A stretch of 64,000 nt of DNA from positions 62,001 to 126,000 of the forward strand of contig SRSI01000069.1 of the NCBI GenBank assembly GCA_005656395.1, written 5' to 3'. The notes beneath the pieces were generated by a model that was given only the letters and a program-made list of their open reading frames with translations, searched no databases and was not told the DNA's origin. Positions 45,531-56,234 of the stretch are shown here, piece by piece. The DNA is from Strongyloides papillosus. Its lineage: Eukaryota > Nematoda > Chromadorea > Rhabditida > Strongyloididae. The position numbers and the translations under genes are program-made. Within the stretch, counting starts at the first letter, position 1. Every line of letters starts with the position of its first letter.

Positions 45531-46422
45531 TCGTTTATATATAAAAATCCACTTTGTTTTTAATTTCATTTTTTTAAATGAAGATTTTACAATATCTCTT
45601 TTTTGAAATCTTCAGTCATAAATGTTCACAAAATAAAGGAATTGCATAACGTGCTAAAAATGATATATAACTTTTCAGAATCTATATTTATTGGCACGTT
45701 GTATAAATATATATCAGTTTATATTGCTTATCATCGTTTATCATTAAAGTTGTTTTACTTATCAACTAACTTATTGTATGTTAGAATATAATAATCCTGT
45801 TCAATTTTGCTATAAAATAGTTTGATGTATTAGTTGCAAAAAAGCTTTTATGAATTATGATAAATTAAAGAAATTTTGTTTGATAGAATTTAAAGATTAT
45901 TTTATTGAGTTTTTATATATTATGTCATGTGTTGTCTTGAAACTAAATGAATCCATCGATGGCTGGAATAGATAAGCTTATAAATATTATGCTTGATATT
46001 GGAAATATATAAATTGATCTATCAAACGATCGTAAAATGATTAAACTTTTTATATTATCTTATAAATATAAAAATGTATAATTATCTGAATCTTGTTTAA
46101 AGTTTCTTTTGATACAAAAAAGTTATTTGTACTGTAAGATAAAAAAATTCCAAAAAAAGCAATGTTACATAATATTTTATTTGCAATACATAGTTTCTTG
46201 CTTTTCAGGCAATGTTTGTCAAATGAAGCAAAGTAAACATCATGATTTTTTTGAAATTTCGTCTATTTCTTATAAACTTTGATAAATAAATTTATCAAAC
46301 TATCTTTATTTGATATTGAATTTTTTAAACATTATTTTGTAACAAAAAATAATAATACTTAATATTTATACGTTCTTGAGTAATAGAAAAAATGAATATA
46401 TAAGTTCAATTTTGATTAAATT
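45531..46422. other. AT-rich spacer between astacin genes
   Basis: No coding sequence. The final 60 bp resemble the region before the first astacin. Confidence 0.4.
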
Positions 46423-46442
46423 ATATCATTCAGTTTCGTCTA
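46423..46442 (+). promoter_or_regulatory. Conserved element upstream of astacin 2
   Basis: ATATCATTCAGTTTCGTCTA stands 16 bp before the ATG, matching the first astacin gene's element at 42838 with two substitutions. Confidence 0.35.
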
Positions 46443-46457
46443 CATAATATTATAATT

Positions 46458-47930
46458 ATGACAACGAATATGATTATAAATTTTCTGTTGTTTCTCTTTT
46501 TTACTATTGCTTTATCAGTATGTTAACGTTTAAAAATTTTATTTACATAGTTTTAGTTACTCACTCAAGAGAATAATGTTCCAAAAGAAGATAAAGAAAA
46601 CTATGAAATGACAAAACTTGCTATGAATGTTGTTGAAGAATTGATAGAAGAAAGAAATGGTAATTATAGTATAGAAAAACATGCCGAAGGAACACAAAAA
46701 AATGTGTTTTATTCCAATAACGAAAATCCAAGTGTCAAAGCGATGGAGGAATCTGGTTTGTTCCAAGGAGATGAGATGCTTACTAAAGAACAAGCAGAAG
46801 ATGTTATAGAAGACGCTGTTAAAGAAGCAAGAGAATATGGACTCGATTTATCAAATTTATTTAGTGATAGTGATATTATCAGAAAAAAGCGTAAAATAGA
46901 AGTAAAAGAAAATGCAAAATGGGAATTTCCTATCAAATACTATGTTAAAGATGTAAACGAGACCTTAGTAGATATGTCACTAAAATTAATAGAAAATGAA
47001 ACATGTATCAGATTTCAGAAACTATACTTTCCTTCTTTTGGAGTACCAGGGTTAAAATACTTTAAAGGAAATGGATGCTGGAGTTATGTCGGCAGAAAAT
47101 CACCTAATCAGTTTCAAGATGTTAGCATTGGATTTGGATGCACCACAATTGGAACCGTTCAACATGAAACTATGCACGCTTTAGGATCAGTTCATGAACA
47201 ATGTAGAGCTGATAGGAATCGATACTTAAAAATTATCCAAGAAAATATAAGATATGGTTCAGAGAGAAATTTTAGGGAACTTAATATCTCAAATGCTATT
47301 ACTTTTAATATAAAATATGACTATGGTTCAGATATGCACTATGCTGTTGACTCTTTTACCAAAAATGGTAAACCTACTATGATACCTAAGGATCTACTTT
47401 TTGCTAAAACTGTTGGAGTTAATAGTGGTCTTACCTTTCTTGATGTTAAGTTGTTAAATTTATATTATTGTTCACAGAACTTTACAAAAATCCGATGCTA
47501 TAACGGTGGGTACCCAGATCCTAACAACAAAACCAAATGCAAGTGTGTCGAAGGATATGCTGGAGACAAATGCATTCAACTACCAGAACCAAATAATGAA
47601 TGTGATGCAACATTATATCATGTAGAAGAAAATGCAAAAAATATAAGTATTGATGGGGAAAAAAATTGTCTTTATCATTTAAAAGCTCCACATGGAAAGA
47701 AAATTAATATAACTGTTATATATACAAAGTTAGAGTATTCGTATGAACATACTTGCAAAAAAGAAAATAGTCTTGAAATAAAATTTATTTCAGACAAAAC
47801 TCCAACTGGAGCTCTTTTCTGCTCAGAAAATAGAAATATCTCAATTATTACTGAAAATGATCATGCAATTGTTTACTATAGAAGTACATTTTCGTGGAAT
47901 AAAATGAACATGACCTTCCATGCAATTTAA
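46458..47930 (+). CDS. Astacin-family zinc metalloprotease 2
   Basis: Two exons, 46458-46517 and 46557-47930, with a 39-bp intron in the same place and phase as its paralogue; 477 residues. Same order: signal peptide (1-20), prodomain with a KKRK-type basic motif, catalytic domain with HETMHALGSVHE and Met-turn SDMHY, EGF module (CYNGGY...CKCVEGYAGDKC), CUB. It is about two-thirds identical to the 42.9-kb protein by eye, with the most divergence in the prodomain and CUB and near-identity around the zinc site. Both copies keep every catalytic residue, so both are probably active proteases, duplicated in tandem. AATAAA at 47979-47984. Confidence 0.93.
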
Positions 47931-47989
47931 TTTTATGTTAAATTAATCAATTTTAAATTATAATCAATATATTTGGTTAATAAAATAAT

Positions 47990-48139
47990 CTTATAAATTT
48001 TAATTTCTTTTATAAAATCTTATATGTATTGTAAAAAATAAAAATGTGCTAGAAATTCCGTCAATATATGAATTTTAAGCGTTACGTTATATGTATACAA
48101 AACCATCACTTTATGTTAATGCCACCTAAAAAAGTACAA
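47990..48139. other. Short AT-rich spacer
   Basis: No feature seen. Confidence 0.3.
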
Positions 48140-48780
48140 ACTAACATGTATCACCGGGTTATACTTACCCGGCAAAGAAAAAAAATTGGAATTTTTTTTT
48201 CGACCCGGCATGAGTTAATTTTTTTGCCGGGTTGACTTTTTTATTTCCTCACACGAATTACAGAGAAAATTTTATAGAGAATTGAATTATTTATACCATA
48301 ATGTTTTTTGCACTGGATTTTAGTAATCACTAAAGCAAAAAAGTAGGTTAGTACTTTTTAAATGATTAAATATCATTAATGCATTTGAAACAACTAGCTG
48401 TAAAAAAATTTACATGTCAAGTTACAAGTTTATCTTGTGAACGTTAAATTCATTTTTTAAAGGAAGACTATTATCTAGACCCTTACTATTAAACAACCAA
48501 TTACATTCTGAAACTCTTGTATCACGAAATAATTTTTAATTTTACTTAAATTTTTTTTTATTATTATAAAACAAACTCATTTAAATTATTTGTTTAAAAA
48601 TTACATACATTTAGCTTTTTTTATATTACTTAAACATAAATTCTATTAATTAATTTGTTAAAAAAGTGTATATAATTAAGTATAGTTAGCAATAAATATT
48701 TCAGGGAAAATATTTTTTATGACCCGGCAATACATGGAAATGTTCGTGACCCGACCCGGCACTAAAATTTTTTATTTTGA
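48140..48780. repeat. Dispersed repeat with GACCCGGC words
   Basis: GCCGGGT/ACCCGGC words occur at about 48155-48240 (CACCGGGTTATACTTACCCGG, GACCCGGCATGAG, GCCGGGTTGAC) and again at about 48720-48770 (GACCCGGCAATAC, GACCCGACCCGGC), on both strands, in an AT-rich filler. It has the look of a small transposon with inverted ends, but I cannot fix its boundaries. Related words occur near 2360-2430. Confidence 0.4.
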
Positions 48781-48922
48781 TGCATGCTATTACACGGAAC
48801 AAGAATTTTGTATCTTTCTTTCAATATTTGTAATTGATGAATTCAAGAAAATGGTGTTAATTGATGTGGGAATGCAAAGAAATGCTTATATAAATTCTCT
48901 TACAATCGAAGATTTTTTGTAG
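48779..48922 (+). pseudogene. Chemoreceptor C-terminal fragment
   Basis: One frame reads CYYTEQEFCIFLSIFVIDEFKKM to a TAG, the same layout as YYVGQGFCIFLSMIVIKEF in the receptor remnant at 49745-50887. Only the last transmembrane helix and tail are left, and the rest is replaced by the GACCCGGC repeat upstream, so this is a second, truncated copy. Confidence 0.5.
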
Positions 48923-49744
48923 GAATATTTTTCATTTATCTTTAATACCAGATTATGTAGAAAAATTATTTAATTTAGAGAATTTTTATCTAACGAGATA
49001 TGTATTATATTTGAAAAAATGTTTTAACATGATGTACAATAGTATTATTAATTTAAAAAGATTTTTTGTATATTAATTTTGTTTTAAAATAAGTATGACT
49101 TTTAATATATTATTTTTAATAAATATTTTGTTTTTCGTATTGTCATTTATTCCTAAAACTTATTTTAGAAGTAAATATTTTATATAATTTTTTATTCAAA
49201 TTAAAGAAAGTGTTGTTTAAAAATTTTGAAAGAAAGTAAAAGTTCACATTTGCATTTTACTTCTAGAAATTTTAATTAGAAAATGTCAGGAGACATGATG
49301 ATACAATTTTAAAGATTCCATTGGAATAATGAAAAATGTTATATAATCTTTTATATGATTCAAAATTACACACTAGGATAATTCATCTGGAGGAAATTTA
49401 GAAATAAAAAAAAATTATAAGAAGTTGATTAATAGTACATGAGTGCTTTACACGTCACGGTCATGGAAAATATTTGGCATTTTTTATTTGATACTTCAAA
49501 AATAAAATGCGAAAATATGTGTTTTTCATTTGGTAATTCCCATAACCATATTCACCTACCTGTGTTTCATATTGCTGCTCCCACGACCATATTATAAGAA
49601 ACTTTCTCCAGCAGATTTAAATAAAAGTCGCAATGAAAAATTTTTATTAACAAATATTACTTTTAATAATAATTTTTGAAGAAAATAAATAGATCTATTT
49701 ATAAAAGTTAATTAACCTACAAAATTGAAAATATTAAAATTAAA
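48923..49744. other. AT-rich intergenic stretch
   Basis: No feature seen; presumably includes the old promoter of the receptor pseudogene. Confidence 0.35.
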
Positions 49745-50887
49745 ATGAATAAATCAACTGTTGGAGATTACCATACTCCTTTTGTTTCTTATAAAATGTA
49801 CCAAATAATTTCTATTAACTTAATAGCAATTATACCTAATATCTATTTTTTATTTCGAAGTATAACTTATGGAGGATTCAATCAAAGAAAACTTTTTAAG
49901 TATATGACAATGATTATGTCAATTGAATACATTTGTTCATGCTTACTACATTTGATATACTATGAATATCTCCTCACCTATCGTCTTATGAATTTGCTGC
50001 GTCAAACATGATGTTTGACACAAAAAAATAACTATTATATATATAACATGTCTTTATTGTATCTTTAGTTCTTATAATAAAATCATCTTAAGTAACTCAT
50101 CATTATCATTATAAGGTGTTGTTAACACCACAGAATGCAATGGTAGAAATAAATTTATGTAGCAAGCTTGATACACTTCACCTTAATGTAAACCAATTTA
50201 TAATAGTTACTCCATTGTACTTTAGTGTTGTGAAATTCTATAAAATAGTTTTATTTCGTAGACTAAATATTCCTACAATGACAATAGTAATTTTTATCAC
50301 ATTGGGACTACTTATGTATATGATGATTGGACAGTATTTTGAAATAAATATTTATTAAATACCAAATGATGGCTGTGGATATGAAATTTTTAGTAATATA
50401 CCATTTTATGCAGTAATTTTATATGTCAATCTTTGTGTTGTACTTATAGTACCATTTATTATTAATTTAATAATATATAAGAATATTACTAAAAATGAGA
50501 AAAGAATAAAAATTTCAGGAGTAATGGAAAATAAAAATTTATTCAAAAGTATAGTTATCCAAAGTACATTTCCATTTCTCTCTCAATTTCCGATTACATT
50601 TTATCTTATTTATTACTCTATAGGTAAGTTTAGAAAAATTCTCATTATTTTTAAAATCTAATGTTTGAGCTAGAGAAAGTTTCTATGAAATTGAAATAAT
50701 ATTAAATACACTATATTATGTTGGACAAGGATTTTGTATTTTTCTATCAATGATTGTAATTAAGGAATTCAAATTTATGATGTTAAAAGATATTGGAATT
50801 AGAAATATTTTACATCAAACTAGAAATAACAAGACACTCCATGGAAATTCACATATAAGAATAAAAAATACTACTGTATCTAAATGA
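49745..50887 (+). pseudogene. Serpentine-type chemoreceptor (7TM) pseudogene
   Basis: Exon-like pieces carry the hydrophobic helices of a nematode chemoreceptor: 49745-50011 (from ATG, two to three helices), 50113-50628 (VLLTPQNAMVEINLCSKL, then further helices; a gtaagt donor follows at 50623), and about 50685-50887 (NTLYYVGQGFCIFLSMIVI, then a polar tail). Defects: the first piece ends in TGA with no donor, an in-frame TAA at 50356-50358 sits mid-helix, and the last piece is out of frame with the preceding donor. Chemoreceptors of this type sit in sensory cilia. The PFL.Q.PITFY block resembles several serpentine families (srd-like is my best guess), but assignment is not firm. Confidence 0.6.
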
Positions 50888-51214
50888 ATAGTTATTTGAA
50901 TTTAAACATTTTTTAAACTTCAATAAATAATTGTTTTTAAATATTTGTTTATTTCAAAATTAGTAATAATCAAAAAATATTTAATAAATTCAAATTGTTT
51001 TGACATTTAAAAAAGTTTGATTTCTTACATAATTTTGAATAATTAACGATTGTTAAACAGATTGTTTAACAAATTGTATTTCTAAACAGTATACATAGCT
51101 TTTTTTACCTAATGTTTAACAGAATGAACAAATTGATATTCTAAAATGAATTGAAATTATATGACAAGAATATTAATTTAATTACCACGTCCACCAGTTG
51201 GCCTAACAGCAGGC
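50888..51214. other. Short AT-rich spacer
   Basis: Contains small inverted words (TGTTTAACAAATTG and similar, about 51050-51120), too short to interpret. Confidence 0.3.
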
Positions 51215-51955
51215 TTAACGTTTGAGAAATCTGCTTGATACATGAATTGGAGTTTTTTGTGCAGCCACTCCTTCAAATCTACTTAATGGACGAGTTGCAG
51301 GTTTTGATTCAGTAGAGATAGTTCTTCTTGTTGTTGTAGGAACATATTTTTTTGTGGTAGTGGTAGTAGTTGGTTTAGGAGTAGTCGGTATAGGAGTAGT
51401 TGATGATTTTGTCGTTGTACTAGTAGAAACAGTAGATGATTTTGTAGTCAATGAAGATTCCAAAGGAATAGATGGATTAGAATGATTACTTGGCAAATCT
51501 AAAAAAAAGTATTTTAAAATCAAAAATCGGTAAGTTATGTAATTTTATTACCTTTTATTAAAACTCCAGTTACATTTGACAAATCTTTAACAATTGTAAT
51601 ATTTGTTGGATTTCTATATGTAAAGTTTACTATTTTTCTTGCAAAATTTTCCTTAAAAAATTAATTTGTAAAAATAACTAAAACTTACAACTATAGTTTT
51701 ATTTATTTCGTCGATAATAAGTTCATTAACAGTATTAAATGGATCAACATCGGGTTCATTTCCTTCGAAAGCATAATCCATTGCTAGTTCAATCATAGGG
51801 TCTATCAATGTAAGGAAAACGCTTGAGTAATAAGTTTCATTAGGAGTCATCCAAATGGTACATGTTTGTGTATCATTTTTATCGCAATTAGTCTTGAGTC
51901 CAAAAGAAAGTGTTGTAGAAAGAGCAATAAGAAGTAAAGTACAAATGAATTTCAT
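51215..51955 (-). CDS. Secreted Thr-rich (mucin-like) protein, three exons
   Basis: Exons on the minus strand: 51955-51689, 51651-51552 and 51498-51215; introns of 37 and 53 bp have clean GT-AG ends (gtaagt...tttaag and gtaata...ttttag) and keep frame (phase 0, then phase 1). The 216-residue product has a signal peptide (1-20, ending LSFG), a moderately charged part with two cysteines, then from about residue 124 a region rich in Thr/Ser/Pro (TTKSSTVSTSTTTK and similar), which would be heavily O-glycosylated, and a basic tail ending in KR. It looks like a surface or secreted mucin-like molecule. It has no family motif. Open frame across all three exons supports a live gene. Confidence 0.82.
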
Positions 51956-52896
51956 GACTTCGTATGATGTAATGAAGCATCTCCATCACTTTTTAAATAC
52001 TATTTTCAACATTATTTGCTATACCAAAACAAACAACATTTTTCTATTTTGGATGCTTTATTTAATTTAATATATTATAATACTTTTTCTAACTGCAAAA
52101 AATCTTATAAGATAAAAAAAATTATTTATACGATTTGTTAGATATATATAAAAATTATAAATTTCATAAAACATACATTTTTTTATATCGCATACTTTTT
52201 TTACATCAATTATAAATCAAAGTCAATATATTTTATATATTTAAAAAATGTAAAATCAATTCACTCTTCAAATATATTTAACAATAGATTCATTTGTATT
52301 GGATACTTAAGTTTAAAAATTATTTTTAAATATAAAGTCAAATTTTTGGATACAAATATAAGTATTCAGTAGACTTTACATGACATTCATATAAAAAACT
52401 AACTAATATTCAATATAATAGTCCAATTACTACTATCATTTGATTATGATTAGTGAAAATATACAGCGAAAGAAAAAAAGAAAATAAAAATACTAATATT
52501 TATGTATAAATACTAAAAACATTCTAAAAACATAAAATTATATGTAGAAAAAGTAGAACTTTATTAAGAAATAAACACAAAAATTTTTTGCAATAAGAAA
52601 TAAATCAAATAATTTTTTCTGCATAATATTCAATAATATACAATGATAAAAATTTTAAAAAAAAGTTTCTTATTATGAAAATTAATTAGATAACTATTTT
52701 TACATAATAATAGTTTGTTATATTAAAAATATTAAGTTTTTTTTCCTCTATTCTTGTGCCAATTTATAAGGTCTTTGCTTTCTTGGTCATCTTAAACAAT
52801 AGTGAAAGATGAATTAAACGTATAGTTTAATCAGTCATTTGATTGAGTCTTCCTTACCATCATGCTTTTGAACTTCATAACTTTCACTTCCAAACT
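51956..52896. other. AT-rich upstream region
   Basis: No gene seen; immediately upstream of the secreted-protein gene, so it includes its promoter. Confidence 0.35.
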
Positions 52897-54721
52897 ACAC
52901 ACAAAAAAAGAACACAGGTTTACATAAAATGTAACAAATTTGTCCCACATAAAAAATTTTAATTTTCTTAATTTACGACTAATTCTATCGCAATTATTTC
53001 GTTTATAAAAATTAAAACAATAATTGGAGAATTATTAAAATAAGTTTATATTAGGTTGGTGCAAAAGTTCTGTCGTTTTTTTAATCGAAACTTTAGAAGG
53101 TTATAATTTTTATATGAAAATTACTTAATTTGTAATATACTATCCATTATTATCAACAACTTGTTTTCAATTAGTAACTACCCTACCGATTCCAAATTTG
53201 AAGGATTTCTTAACCTTTTTGAAGAAAGTTTCAAAAAAGCCAATAATTACTTCATCAACTTTACAGAAGTGTCTACCATCCTAGAATTTATGTAGAGATA
53301 AGAGTAGATAGTGAATAGATAGAGAAACATCTGGAGAATATGTTGTGTGCGAGAGAAATTCATAGCTTCTCTCATCCAGATTTTTCCGAGTCTTCAATGA
53401 TATATGTCGTCATACTGAAGAACAACTTTTTTATCATTTTCTGAATTTTGTAATTTTTTTAAATATTTCTTGTCTAATTTTAATAGCATTTTACATTAAA
53501 GGTCATTAAAAGTAGTTTGAAATTGATAAAATCTCAAAAAATCTTCATTGGAAGCTGAAGCCATACAAATGAATGCTCTATCTTCAAGATTCACTTATTT
53601 GTCTTAAATCTTTTAAAAAGATTTTTATATAGTTTCAACATTTACTACACATCTCCCCAATGCTACACATAAATTTTTAGAAGCATAAGTTGTCATTTGT
53701 CTTAGTTAGAGCTCTTAGAAGACATAATGTCAAAAATGACTTTTGACTGCCTTCATGTTTAGCAAAAGAAAATGTAGCATAGATAATATAACAACTTGCT
53801 ATTATGCAAATTTTAAAGTAAAGAAGTGGTACAATCTATCTATTTTAATGATTTAATTTTTTGTCAATTGTGAACATACTTTTTTGATGATAGAAAGTGA
53901 TATTGAAAAAAACGACAGAACTTTTGCACCAACCTAATATTTTTCTAGTATACTATTTTTATTTTAGAACATAAGTTGTTTTCTACAATCCATTTTAAAA
54001 TACAAGGTTAAAATTTAATTCTGTGTAAATTTACAAACACTTTTATAAAAAACATTTTTAACATATTACAGTACATTTTTTTAATATTTTTCAATAGTTC
54101 GAATTATTATAAATTGCATTTTATGAAATTCTCACATTTGATACTCTAAATTTTTTTCATAATGTATTTTAAAAATCAAGCTTATGAAAAGTTCTAAAAC
54201 AATATAGATTTTTACTTATAGTAAAAAAATAACTTTTACATATTTTAATTTAAAATAAGAACGAATATTAAAATAATATTTTTATTAATAATACTTTGTG
54301 TGAGCAAATAATTATTGCTTTTCACTATTATTTTTGTGAAATTTTTAAACTTTTGTTGTTAGTAGATTGTTGAAAATAGTGATTTTTATTAAAACATTAA
54401 TAACTTCAAACAAAATTGATTCTTAATAACGTATTTTTTAAAATAAAGATAAAAAACAAATTAGGATCTAAAATGAGCATAATGTCATGAAAAATATCAA
54501 AATTAAAAAAAGTCACATTAATTTAAGAGTCAAACATATATATCTTTGTAAAAAAACGGCAAAAAGTAAGCGACAACCTAATATTTTGCGTCCTTTTAAA
54601 ATTTTTGCTATCACTTGATATTTTTAAAATTTGAATAATATTCAATTTTCTAAAATGGTGGAACATTTTTTTGCATTATAAATAGAATTGTCAAAATTTG
54701 TTCTTTTTATTTTTTGTGTGT
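52897..54721. mobile_element. Non-autonomous TIR element, copy 2 (with mariner inside)
   Basis: Same family as 29502-31105: ACACACAAAAAAAGAACACAG at the left, and the inverse (TTGTTCTTTTTATTTTTTGTGTGT) at the right; the interior aligns over its length once the mariner (53051-53937) is removed. The uninterrupted form in copy 1 confirms the mariner insertion. About 10 percent diverged from copy 1 by eye. Confidence 0.75.
53051..53937 (-). mobile_element. Mariner element, inactive
   Basis: 887 bp between perfect 31-bp TIRs starting TTAGGTTGGTGCAAAAGT, each flanked by TA (53049-53050 and 53938-53939), the mariner target duplication. On the minus strand the 3' part of a mariner transposase can be seen in broken frames: TYSPDVSLSIHYLLLSL (compare PPYSPDLAPSDYHLF), DGRHFCKVDEVIIGFFETFF, then KFGIGRVVTN with a stop. 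The N-terminal part and most of the catalytic D,D34D region are gone or unreadable, and there are several stops, so it cannot make transposase. The terminal repeats are perfect, which suggests recent mobilisation in trans. Confidence 0.9.
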
Positions 54722-54739
54722 GGTTGAATTAATCATTTT

Positions 54740-54928
54740 AATTAAATTGATATATTCATTTTTATTATAAATTTAGTCGATTTAATCATTTTAATAAAAT
54801 TGATATTTTCATTTTTATTATAAAATTGATCAAATTCATCATCTTAATAAAAATCGTTTTCTTCATTTTTATTATAAAATTGATAAAATTCATCATTTTA
54901 ATAAAATTGATTTTTTTCGTTTTTATTA
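54740..54928. repeat. Minisatellite, first block
   Basis: Repeats of about 60-65 bp of the type TTTTTATTATAAAATTGATAAAATTCATCATTTTAATAAA...; it is the same unit as 55445-55905, cut by a 510-bp insert. Confidence 0.7.
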
Positions 54929-55440
54929 TAGTAAAAAAATATAACAGTTGGTAAACTGTTTGGAAAATTCGAGAACATTTCTTTTGTTATTATATAAGGT
55001 GAAAAAGTCATCAAAACAGTCATTTTATTAGCTTAGGTAGTAGTTGTAGTTATGTTTTTTTTATTATCATCAAAATTAACGTGTGACGTGTTTCTTATTA
55101 TATCATATTAATTAGTTGTATACCTTAATTATATTGTAATTTTAATATATATTGTTTTTGTAGACTACTAGGGGTTTCAGAAAAGTTGAGGGAGATCTTA
55201 GAAGTCGATAAGAGATCAAAGAGTTAGTGATAAGTAAGTAAATTGTTGTAGTTTTTCTAATGTTATCCCTAGGTGGCCACTTTGTGTTAATCTTATTTGT
55301 GTGAATTATTGTAATAAAGTTTGGATAAATAAAAGTGAATTGTTGATAAAGACTTCAATAATCAGTCGGAGATTCAGAGGGCATTGGGAATTGTCTGAAA
55401 AGGGGGACACCAAAAACTATATCTAATAAATATATTTTCT
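54929..55440. other. Possible solo LTR inserted in the minisatellite
   Basis: About 510 bp with more G and C than the flanks and LTR-like character: it contains AATAAAGTTTGGATAAATAAAA (poly-A-like) near 55311, followed by a short GC-richer tail (GGGCATTGGGAATTGTCTGAAA) as in U5. It splits the minisatellite into two blocks. No target duplication or second copy was found in the window, so it is only a candidate. Confidence 0.35.
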
Positions 55441-55444
55441 TTAT

Positions 55445-55905
55445 AAAATTGATAAAATTCATCATTTTAATTAAATTGATTTTTTTCGTTTTTATTATAA
55501 AATTCATCATTTTAATTAAATTGATTTTTTTCGTTTATATTATAAAATTCATCATTTTAATAAAAATCGTTTTTTTCATTTTTATTATAAAATTCATCAT
55601 TTTAATTAAATTGATTTTTTTCATTTTTATTATAAAATTGATAAAATTCATCATTTTAATAAAAATCGTTTTTTTCATTTTTATTATAAAATTCATCATT
55701 TTAATTAAATTGATTTTTTTCGTTTTTATTATAAAATTCATCATTTTAATTAAATTGATTTTTTTCGTTTATATTATAAAATTCATCATTTTAATAAAAA
55801 TCGTTTTTTTCATTTTTATTATAAAATTCATCATTTTAATTAAATTGATTTTTTTCGTTTTTATTATAAAATTCATCATCTTAATAAAAATCGTTTTTTT
55901 CATTT
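55445..55905. repeat. Minisatellite, second block
   Basis: About nine units of the 54740 repeat. The unit length alternates (mostly 57-60 bp), and a 166-codon frame (IILIKLIFFVFIIKF and similar) is an artefact of it, with no sign of a real protein. The gypsy element starts within a few bases after it. Confidence 0.8.
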
Positions 55906-55907
55906 AT

Positions 55908-56234
55908 TTTAATTTTAATGGGTTAAATTGGTGGATCGCCAGTAGATAAAAGAATCCTTGCCACCAATAAAGACGTCAGTGAATAAAAGGACTTTATTTA
56001 AAACTTTGAGATTTATATAAAAAAAACTAAACAAAGACAATAGACATTATACAATAATTAAAATGTACTAGACCTACCAAAGTATTTACTTGGTTTACAG
56101 AAATCTCCTTAGTTAGTAATGAAGTGTTAAGAAATATTGGGAGAGAGAAAATAAAGAGTCATCACAATTTAACCCTATTTATACTCAACATCTTATACGT
56201 TTGATTGGTATTATGTCAATCAAACTGTATACTA
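55908..56234 (-). repeat. 3' LTR of the minus-strand gypsy element
   Basis: Left copy (3' LTR in element orientation), aligned to 60646-60974 from TTTAATTTTAAT to TGTATACTA. It overlaps the last codon of pol. Confidence 0.8.

Noticed and set aside
55449..55949. 166-codon frame rich in Ile, Phe and Lys
   Set aside because: It is a direct translation of the minisatellite; the same repeat also gives a minus-strand frame.
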